From RGDT01 sp964630925 (GTDB lineage: Bacteria > Planctomycetota > Planctomycetia > Gemmatales > Gemmataceae), in NCBI GenBank assembly GCA_964630925.1, contig CAZVZK010000143.1, positions 1 through 26,693 on the forward strand: a stretch of DNA of 26,693 nt. Direction: 5' to 3'. Under the pieces are notes generated by a model. The model searched no databases. It was not told the origin of the DNA and saw only the letters and a program-made list of their open reading frames with translations. Position numbers and translations under genes: made by a program. Below, one piece after another: positions 1 through 6,312 of the stretch; positions within the stretch are counted from its first letter, which is position 1, and every line of letters begins with the position of its first letter.

Positions 1-1
1 G

Positions 2-526
2 CAGCTCACCTACTACTTCCCCGAGAAGGAGGATATCCTCCTCGCCGTCTTCGACCACATGATCGAGACGATGCGCCGGCGCGAGAAGGCGGGCGACGGC
101 CCTCCCGGATGCGCCGCCCTGCCCGACCACGGCTGGGAGCGCCTCCGCGCCTTCCTGACCTTCTTCATCCTCGACCCGCCGGAGATGGCGGAGTTCCACG
201 AGCTGCAGTACACCTTCCTGTCCCAGGTCCGTCACCGCGACGACTATCGCGAGCGGCTGGCCGGCCTGTACGAGGAGTGGCGCGGCCACATCGCCAGCGA
301 CGTGAGGCGCGACGTGCCCGAGGGCGGCGTTTCGCCGCGTACCTTCTCCACCTTCATCCAGGCGCTGCTGCACGGGCTGGCGATCCAGCGCGTGGCGGAC
401 CCGGCCTCGTACGACCGCGAGGAGATGCTGCGGGTGACGCTGGCCATGATCTCGGGTTATCTCGGCAAGGGCGGCGCCGAGACGCCGCCGAAGAAGAAGC
501 CCCGCCCCCGAAAGGAGACGCCATGA
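2..526 (+). CDS. TetR/AcrR-family transcriptional regulator, 5' truncated by window edge
   Basis: The open frame runs from base 2 without a start codon, so the N-terminus lies outside the window; 174 residues are visible. The first residues read LTYYFPEKEDILLAVFDHMI, which matches the end of the TetR helix-turn-helix and the start of helix 4 (usual form: YHFxSKEDLL). The rest is a helical ligand-binding domain without recognisable specificity, ending in a basic, proline-rich tail (KKKPRPRKETP). TetR proteins are dimeric repressors released by small ligands. The stop overlaps the ATG of the membrane fusion protein gene (ATGA, 523-526), so it is almost certainly cotranscribed with the exporter and probably controls it; the operator would lie upstream of the window. 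An internal ATG at 59 exists but would delete the visible DNA-binding part. Confidence 0.9.
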   Translation, partial: QLTYYFPEKEDILLAVFDHMIETMRRREKAGDGPPGCAALPDHGWERLRAFLTFFILDPPEMAEFHELQYTFLSQVRHRDDYRERLAGLYEEWRGHIASDVRRDVPEGGVSPRTFSTFIQALLHGLAIQRVADPASYDREEMLRVTLAMISGYLGKGGAETPPKKKPRPRKETP

Positions 527-1752
527 GCGAGCCGACCAACGCCACCCTCAAGGACCGCGTGCGCTCGCTCGGCCTGAGCGGCCGCGAGGAGCAGGCCCCG
601 CCCGGCGCCGGACGCCTGCCGTGGGCCTTCGTCGTCGTCCTCCTCTTCGCCTGCGCGTTGCTCGGCTACCGGGCCTACCGCGTCTCCGGCGTCCCCGCCG
701 AGGCGCCCCCCGAGGAAGCGGCCAAGGGCAAGACCCCGACGACGCCGGGGACGCCCGCGGTCACGCCGGCCACGGGGTCGGCGGAGGAGGTCGTCCTCCA
801 GTCGAAGGGGTACGTCCTGCCCGCCAGCCTCAAGCAGATCAGCCCGCGTGTGGGCGGCATCCTCTGGCCGGTCGAGCCGGACCTGCTGCAAGAGGGCCGG
901 CTGGTCAAGCAGGGCGACCTGCTGGCGCGCATCGACCCCAAGGAGTACGACCTGGAGGTGCAGGTCGCCAGCGCGGCATGGATGTCCGCGAAGCGGCGCT
1001 GGGAGGACCTCAGCCGCAACATGGGCGAGGAGATCCGCATGGCCGAGGCCGAGCTGGACGAGGTCCGGCAGACGGCACGGCAGATGAAGCTGGAGGCCGA
1101 CCGCAACGAGAAGCTGGCCCGCGGCAGCGCGGTGGCCCAGCGCGAGTACGAGACCGCCCTCTACGGCCACCAGGCCATGGCCGCCAAGCAGCGCCGGCTC
1201 GAAGCGAACCTGAGGATGCTCAAGGACCCCGAGTACGGCCGCCTCAAGCTGCGCATCGACTCCGCCAAGGAGGACATGGAGCAGGCCAAGGCGCGTCTCG
1301 GCACGGCGCAGATGCGTCGCGAGTGGTGCGACATCAAGGCGCCCATCTCGGGCACCATCCTCAGCAAGAAGGCCGAGTACTACAACCTCGTCAACCCGTC
1401 CGCCTTCTCCTCCGGCATCTCGGCCAGCCTGTGCGAGATGGCCGACCTGACGAAGCTGGAGATCGACCTGGCGATCCAGGAGCGCGACATCCGCCTGATC
1501 AAGCCCGGCCAGAAGTGCCTGGTCATGCCCGAGGCGCACCAGGCCGACCCGGAGTTCCTCAAGCTGTACCCCAGGGGCTACGAGGGCACCGTGGACCGGC
1601 GAATGCCGATGGCCGACCGCGCAAAGGGAGCGGTCCCGGTCCGCGTCCGCATCGACCACATCCCGCCGGCCGAGGCGGGGATGTTCCTCCGCCCGGAGAT
1701 GGGCGCGCTGGTGTCGTTCAAGGGCGAAGCCAGCGCCAAGAAGGATAAGTGA
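523..1752 (+). CDS. HlyD/MacA-type periplasmic membrane fusion protein
   Basis: This 409-aa protein should be the periplasmic adaptor of a tripartite ABC exporter. A single membrane segment lies at about residues 33-49 after a short cytoplasmic N-terminus. A Pro/Thr-rich linker follows, then the first half of a lipoyl-like domain (SPRVGGILWPV, about 108-118), a long charged alpha-helical hairpin (about 140-265) and the second lipoyl half with the family motif IKAPISGTI. A C-terminal beta-barrel segment completes it. The start is the ATG at 523: it has AAAGGAG at 511-517 and overlaps the regulator's stop. The same frame is open upstream, but that part is a shadow of the regulator. It is tightly coupled to the downstream ATPase and permease genes. 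The substrate cannot be read from the sequence. Confidence 0.92.
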   Translation: MSEPTNATLKDRVRSLGLSGREEQAPPGAGRLPWAFVVVLLFACALLGYRAYRVSGVPAEAPPEEAAKGKTPTTPGTPAVTPATGSAEEVVLQSKGYVLPASLKQISPRVGGILWPVEPDLLQEGRLVKQGDLLARIDPKEYDLEVQVASAAWMSAKRRWEDLSRNMGEEIRMAEAELDEVRQTARQMKLEADRNEKLARGSAVAQREYETALYGHQAMAAKQRRLEANLRMLKDPEYGRLKLRIDSAKEDMEQAKARLGTAQMRREWCDIKAPISGTILSKKAEYYNLVNPSAFSSGISASLCEMADLTKLEIDLAIQERDIRLIKPGQKCLVMPEAHQADPEFLKLYPRGYEGTVDRRMPMADRAKGAVPVRVRIDHIPPAEAGMFLRPEMGALVSFKGEASAKKDK

Positions 1753-1772
1753 CGGCCCCGAGCGGAGGCACC

Positions 1773-2549
1773 ATGACGGACAAGCGTCCCATCGTCGAGA
1801 TCGCCGGGCTGCACAAGTCGTTCAGCCGCGGCGAGGAGAAGATCGACGTCCTGATCGACCTGACCCTGAGCGTGCCCGAGGGCGAGTTCCTCGCCCTCAT
1901 GGGGCCGTCCGGCTCCGGGAAGACGACGCTGCTGAACCTCATCGCCGGCCTCGACTCCCCGACGCGCGGCACGATCCGCGTCGGCAACGAGGTCATCAGC
2001 GGGATGACGGAGGGCCAGCTCGCGAAGTGGCGTACGAGGAACGTCGGCTTCGTCTTCCAGTTCTACCACCTCCTGCCCGTGCTGACCGCCTACGAGAACG
2101 TCGAGCTGCCCCTGCTGCTGCTGCCGCTGTCGTCGGCGGAGCGGAAGAAGCAGGTGCTGAACGCCCTGGACCTGGTCGGCCTGTCGGACCGGCTGAGCCA
2201 CCGCCCCGGGCAGCTCTCGGGCGGGCAGCAGCAGCGTGTCGGCATCGCCCGGGCCATCGTGACCGACCCGACGCTGATCGTCGCCGACGAGCCGACGGGC
2301 GACCTCGACAGCAAGTCGGCGGATGAGATCCTGAATCTTCTCGTCGAGCTGCAGCGCGGGCTGAACAAGACGATCATCATGGTGACGCACGACCCGCGGG
2401 CCGCCCACCGGGCCGAGCGCGAGCTGCACCTGGAGAAGGGGCGGCTCGTGCAGGAGGTCGGCCCCGTGGAGCGGCGTGCCGCCGCCCTCAACGGACGAGA
2501 CGAGCACATCACCCGCCCGGCCCGCGACCTGGAGGGGCAAGCGTCATGA
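1773..2549 (+). CDS. ABC transporter ATP-binding protein, LolD/MacB type
   Basis: This 258-aa nucleotide-binding subunit powers the exporter. It has Walker A GPSGSGKTT at 44-52, a Q-loop at Gln96, the signature LSGGQQQR at 148-155, Walker B LIVADEP with the catalytic Glu173, a D-loop (GDLDS) and the switch His206. The VFQFYHLLP stretch after the Q-loop and PTGDLDS after Walker B are characteristic of the LolD/MacB/FtsE branch of ABC ATPases. The chosen start is the ATG at 1773 with GGAGG at 1764-1768. An in-frame GTG at 1749 would add eight residues but overlaps the previous stop and lacks a good ribosome binding site. The stop overlaps the next gene (ATGA at 2546). One ATPase here serves two permease genes. 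Confidence 0.96.
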   Translation: MTDKRPIVEIAGLHKSFSRGEEKIDVLIDLTLSVPEGEFLALMGPSGSGKTTLLNLIAGLDSPTRGTIRVGNEVISGMTEGQLAKWRTRNVGFVFQFYHLLPVLTAYENVELPLLLLPLSSAERKKQVLNALDLVGLSDRLSHRPGQLSGGQQQRVGIARAIVTDPTLIVADEPTGDLDSKSADEILNLLVELQRGLNKTIIMVTHDPRAAHRAERELHLEKGRLVQEVGPVERRAAALNGRDEHITRPARDLEGQAS

Positions 2550-3970
2550 GCCTGACAACCCTCGACGGCTGGCTGATGAAGTTCCTGGAGAGCCCGCTGA
2601 ACGTCGCGCTCGCCTGCGCGGCGCTCTTGGCGGTGCTGCTCGCCTGGGTCTACCTGGATCAGGTGGGGTTCTACGCGAGGCTGATCCTCAAGAGCGTGTG
2701 GCGTAACGTGTTGCGCAGCACGCTCACCAGCCTGGCCATCATGGTGCTGGTGCTGGTGGTCACGCTGGTGTGGAGCGTGCTGCACCTGCTCGACCGCGTG
2801 ACGAGCGACAAGTCGTCCAACTTCAAGGCCATCGTCAGCGAGCGCTGGCAGATCCCGTCGCAGATGCCGTACGCCTACGTCAGCACCCTGGAGAAGGGCG
2901 GCGCCCGCACCGCCGGGGACGTGGTGCCGATGGACTCGATGAACTGGACCTTCTACGGCGGCACCGTCGACCCGACCAAGCGGACGCGAGAGAACATCGT
3001 CTTCTTCTTCGGCATGGACCCGGCGAAGATGATCACCATCGAGCGGGAGAAGGACGGCAAGCCGAAGCGCAACCGGGACGGGCGCCTCGTCTTCACGTCG
3101 ATGATGGACGACATCGACACGGCGACGGAGGAGGAGCTGCTGGCTCTCGACGCCGCGTGTCGCGAGATGGAGAAGGACCGGCGGAAGGTCGTCATCGGGC
3201 GCGACAAGCTGGCCGACCTCAACAAGCGTGTGGGCGACCGCATCACCGTCACGTCGTTCAACTACCCGGGGATCGACCTGGAGGTGGAGGTGATCGGCAC
3301 CTTCCCCAAGGGCCGCTACGACGCCTCGTCGCTGGTGAACGCGAAGTACATCCTCGACGGCATGGATGCGTGGAAGCAGAAGAACGGCAAGCCGCACCCG
3401 ATGGCCGAGAAGTGCCTCAACCTGGTCTGGCTGCGCGTGCCGGACACGGCGGCGTTCCGGGCGGTGGCGGAGCAGATCGAGGACTCGCCGTCGCTGAAGT
3501 CGCCGGCGGTGAAGGTGGAGACGGCGTCGAGCGGGATCGCCAGCTTCCTCGACTCGTACCGCCTGGTCCTGTGGGGGGTTCGCTGGCTCCTGGTGCCGGC
3601 GATCCTGATCACGCTGGCGCTGGTGATCGCCAACGCCATCAGCATCAGCGTGCGCGAGCGGCGCACCGAGATGGCCGTGCTGAAGGTGTTGGGCTTCACG
3701 CCGAACCAGATCATGACGCTGGTGCTGGGGGAGGCGTTGCTGGTCGGCGTCGTGAGCGGCCTGCTGAGCGCGGCGATCACCTACGTGGCGATCAACGCGC
3801 GGGGCGGGCTGAAGTTCCCCATCGCCTTCTTCCCGGCGTTCCAGATCCCGGACGAGGCGTTGTGGTGGGGCCTGGGTGTCGGCGCCATCACGGCGGCGGC
3901 GGGGGCGATCCTGCCGGCGTGGTCGGCCCGCTCGGTCAAGGTGGCCGAGGTGTTCTCGAAGACGACGTGA
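2546..3970 (+). CDS. MacB/FtsX-type ABC transporter permease (first of two)
   Basis: This 474-aa permease probably forms half of the membrane channel. Hydrophobic segments lie at about 18-37 and 57-85. A large extracytoplasmic domain of roughly 260 residues follows, and then three C-terminal segments (about 345-470). The motif RERRTEMAVLKVLGFT between the C-terminal segments is the FtsX/MacB coupling helix. The standard family fold has four transmembrane segments; the first segment here is an extra N-terminal one. The start is fixed by ATGA overlap with the ATPase gene, meaning translational coupling. The protein differs clearly from the second permease, so the exporter is probably a permease heterodimer. 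Confidence 0.92.
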   Translation: MSLTTLDGWLMKFLESPLNVALACAALLAVLLAWVYLDQVGFYARLILKSVWRNVLRSTLTSLAIMVLVLVVTLVWSVLHLLDRVTSDKSSNFKAIVSERWQIPSQMPYAYVSTLEKGGARTAGDVVPMDSMNWTFYGGTVDPTKRTRENIVFFFGMDPAKMITIEREKDGKPKRNRDGRLVFTSMMDDIDTATEEELLALDAACREMEKDRRKVVIGRDKLADLNKRVGDRITVTSFNYPGIDLEVEVIGTFPKGRYDASSLVNAKYILDGMDAWKQKNGKPHPMAEKCLNLVWLRVPDTAAFRAVAEQIEDSPSLKSPAVKVETASSGIASFLDSYRLVLWGVRWLLVPAILITLALVIANAISISVRERRTEMAVLKVLGFTPNQIMTLVLGEALLVGVVSGLLSAAITYVAINARGGLKFPIAFFPAFQIPDEALWWGLGVGAITAAAGAILPAWSARSVKVAEVFSKTT

Positions 3971-3971
3971 A

Positions 3972-4157
3972 CTCACCCCCTAACCCCCTCTCCGAAGCGG
4001 AGAGGGGGGATCGTCAGATCATCGATTTCTGCGGAGGGGAGGTGTGCGCCTCCCCTGTTGGATGAAGCGAATCAAGAGACTCGTACACCTCCCCTCCGCG
4101 CAGGCGATGCTCTTGCGACTCCCCCTCTCCGCTTCGGAGAGGGGGTTGGGGGGTGAG
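3972..4157. repeat. MITE-like nested palindromic element inside the exporter operon
   Basis: The ends are near-perfect 38-bp inverted repeats: 3972-4009 begins CTCACCCCCTAACCCCC, and the complement of 4120-4157 begins CTCACCCCCCAACCCCC. Each end holds its own small hairpin (CTCTCCGAAGCGGAGAG). Inside is a second inverted pair, TGCGGAGGGGAGGTGT near 4030-4045 against ACACCTCCCCTCCGC near 4085-4100. The element begins two bases after the stop of the first permease and ends 15 bases before the start of the second. It has no believable coding capacity. The form (short, terminal inverted repeats, intergenic, no transposase) fits a non-autonomous miniature element, and similar CCCCTCTCC-type repeats are known from planctomycete genomes. 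No clear target-site duplication is visible. Confidence 0.8.
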
Positions 4158-4172
4158 GTAGGAGCCGAGACG

Positions 4173-5645
4173 ATGAGCCCGATTGACCTGCTGTGGATCG
4201 TGCCCGTTGTGGTCACGCTGGTGCTGCTGGCGGCCGTGATGGTGGTCACGCTGCCGGCCAGCGTCGTCCTGCTCGGCGTGCTGGCGGGGCAGGTGCTGGG
4301 CGTGGTGCGCGGCGTGCCGTTCCAGTACAACCTGCGCAACCTCCTGGTGCGCTGGCAGACCAACTTCATGATGGCCGCCGCGTTCACCCTCGTCGTCGCG
4401 CTGTTGACGGTGATGCTGGCCTTCGTGAACGGGATGTACAAGCTGACGCAGAACAGCGGCGACCCGCGGAACGTGTTCGTCCTCGCCGACGGGGCCACCG
4501 ACGAGCTGTTCAGCAACCTCGGCTTCGGCGACGTGAAGGAGCTGGGCCTGCAGCCGGGCGTGCTGAAGGACGACGACGGCCAGCCGCTCGCGAGCTGGGA
4601 GCTGTACTGCATCGTCAACCAGCCCATCCTCACGCGCCACTGCTCGGTGTGCGGACAGATGGCCCCCATCGACCGTTTCGGGCGTGCCCTCGCCAGGCAC
4701 GGCTCGCCGGAGTGCCCGGGCTCCGGCGCGAGCATCGTCGGCTCGCGCGGGCGGCGCCTCGTGCAGGTGCGCGGCATCGAGGACCCGGCGAAGTCCGGCA
4801 AGATCCACGGCCTGCCGCTGAAGGCGGGCAGCTGGTTCGGGCAGTCCGGCGTGCAGCCGCTGCCGGGCAGCTCGACCTCGGAGCAGGCGATGCAGGCGGT
4901 GATCGGCGAGGGGCTGGCCCGCGAGTTCGGGCCGGACCACGGCAAGGCGGCCCTGGAGGTCGGCGACGTGTTCGACCTCGGGCCGCGCAAGTGGATCGTG
5001 GCGGGGATCATGGCGTCGGCCGGCTCGACGTTCGACTCGGAGGTGTGGGGCAAGTTCCAGCTCGTCGGCCAGCAGTTCGGCAAGCCGAGCTTCACGACGT
5101 GCGTCTTGCGCACCGCGGGGCCGGAGGAGGCGAAGGAGCTGGCGGCCTTCCTGAAGAAGGAGTACAAGAAGCCGGCCGTCGCCTCGGTGGTGGAGACGGA
5201 GTACTTCGCGACGCTGAACGCGACCAACCAGCAGTTCCTCATCGCCACGGTGGTGGTAATGCTGATCATGGCCATCGGCAGCGCCTTCGGCGTGATGAAC
5301 ACGATGTTCGCGGCGATCAGCCAGCGGACGAAGGACATCGGCGTCCTGCGCATCCTGGGCTACTCGCGCTGGCAGGTGCTGACCTCGTTCTTCATGGAGG
5401 CGCTGGTGCTGGCCCTGTTGAGCGGCGCCCTCGGCTGCGCCCTTGGCTCGCTGGTCCACGGGATGAGCGCGACGAGCAACATCGCCGCCGGCCCCGGCGG
5501 CGGCAAGAGCGTCGTGATCCGCCTGGTGGTGGATTACTGGACGCTGTCGATCGGCATGGGCTTCGCGCTGTTCATGGGCTGCGTGGGCGGGCTGCTGCCG
5601 GCCCTGTCCGCCGTGCGGCTGCGGGCGCTGGAGTCGCTGCGGTAG
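4173..5645 (+). CDS. MacB/FtsX-type ABC transporter permease (second of two) with a cysteine cluster
   Basis: This 490-aa permease is the likely partner of the 2546-3970 product. The N-terminus holds two hydrophobic stretches (about 6-45) and a third at about 70-90. An extracytoplasmic domain follows, and then three C-terminal membrane segments with the family coupling motif SQRTKDIGVLRILGYSRWQ at about 382-400. The loop carries Cys146, Cys157, Cys160 and Cys181, including HCSVCG and a later ECPGSG, which resembles a metal- or disulfide-binding insertion. The start is the ATG at 4173 with AGGAG at 4160-4164. The frame stays open to 4044 only because it runs through the palindromic element. 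Location and direction make it the last gene of the exporter operon. Confidence 0.9.
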   Translation: MSPIDLLWIVPVVVTLVLLAAVMVVTLPASVVLLGVLAGQVLGVVRGVPFQYNLRNLLVRWQTNFMMAAAFTLVVALLTVMLAFVNGMYKLTQNSGDPRNVFVLADGATDELFSNLGFGDVKELGLQPGVLKDDDGQPLASWELYCIVNQPILTRHCSVCGQMAPIDRFGRALARHGSPECPGSGASIVGSRGRRLVQVRGIEDPAKSGKIHGLPLKAGSWFGQSGVQPLPGSSTSEQAMQAVIGEGLAREFGPDHGKAALEVGDVFDLGPRKWIVAGIMASAGSTFDSEVWGKFQLVGQQFGKPSFTTCVLRTAGPEEAKELAAFLKKEYKKPAVASVVETEYFATLNATNQQFLIATVVVMLIMAIGSAFGVMNTMFAAISQRTKDIGVLRILGYSRWQVLTSFFMEALVLALLSGALGCALGSLVHGMSATSNIAAGPGGGKSVVIRLVVDYWTLSIGMGFALFMGCVGGLLPALSAVRLRALESLR

Positions 5646-5778
5646 GGGCACTCAGGGCGGCGGATGTTGCCGTGGTGGCGTTCCGGCGTATCGCTGGCGC
5701 TGGCCCCGTGCGAGTTCCCGGCGTGAGCGCGCGGCCCGGCGCGACAGGTGGGATGCCGCGCGTGAGGGCCGCAGAACG
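5646..5778. other. Convergent intergenic spacer
   Basis: This lies between the stop of the second permease and the stop of the small minus-strand gene. It is GC-rich and has no convincing reading frame. I see no T-rich terminator hairpin. Confidence 0.5.
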
Positions 5779-6273
5779 TCAGCCGCCGTTGAGGGTGGGG
5801 CGCGGCAGGTTCATCGAGCTGGCGCCGGGGCGTCCGTTGCGGAAGCGCTCGAGGACCTCGCTGCGGATCGCCGGACGCTGGCCGGCCCCCTGATCGGACC
5901 TGGTGGGCTTGACCACGGTGAGTTTCGACGGCGACGCCGGCGGCGGCTCGGGCGGTGGGGGCGGCGCGGGCACGGCCACGGGCACGGGGGCGGGGGCGGC
6001 CTCGAACTTCAGCGTGCCGAACAGCTCGTCCACTTCGCTGTCACGCACGGGGTTGGTGTAGCTGAACGAGTCGATCATCGCGTAGGGGATGAAGAACACC
6101 CGGCCGGCGTCCTGGCTGCCCGAAAGCCGGCCCTTGACCAGCACGAACTCCTCCTCGATGCGGATGAAGCTCGCGACGGTCATCTCCGTCCCGTTCGACG
6201 TGATGAGGGTGAACTGGGACTGCTTCTCGGGCGGGATGTGGCGGAACAGCGAGATCCAGGTTCGAGCGTTCAT
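5779..6273 (-). CDS. Conserved-looking hypothetical protein with proline-rich C-terminal half
   Basis: The product is 164 aa. The first 90 or so residues form a compact beta-rich segment (FTLITSNGTEMTVASFIRIE, FVLVKGR, RVFFIPYAMIDSFSY) that recalls a small SH3/Sm-like barrel; this is inference from the strand pattern only. Residues about 95-115 are an Ala/Pro/Val linker and the tail is basic and disordered. There is no signal peptide. The start codon at 6273 has only a weak GGATGG-like site upstream. It lies 39 bp after the BNR gene on the same strand and could be the last gene of that transcript. Codon third positions are GC-rich as in its neighbours, which supports a real gene. Function unknown. 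Confidence 0.7.
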   Translation of the reverse strand: MNARTWISLFRHIPPEKQSQFTLITSNGTEMTVASFIRIEEEFVLVKGRLSGSQDAGRVFFIPYAMIDSFSYTNPVRDSEVDELFGTLKFEAAPAPVPVAVPAPPPPPEPPPASPSKLTVVKPTRSDQGAGQRPAIRSEVLERFRNGRPGASSMNLPRPTLNGG

Positions 6274-6312
6274 GTTCCATCCCGAGGGGGAGCCGGACGG
6301 GTGCCTACACGT

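Noticed and set aside
2090..3976. A long minus-strand open frame across the ATPase and first permease
   Set aside because: The Arg/His/Gln/Asp-rich composition and lack of any motif show it is an antisense shadow of well-recognised plus-strand genes.
4014..5651. Minus-strand open frames covering the second permease and the palindromic element
   Set aside because: Same shadow composition; the part over the element only reads through its repeats.
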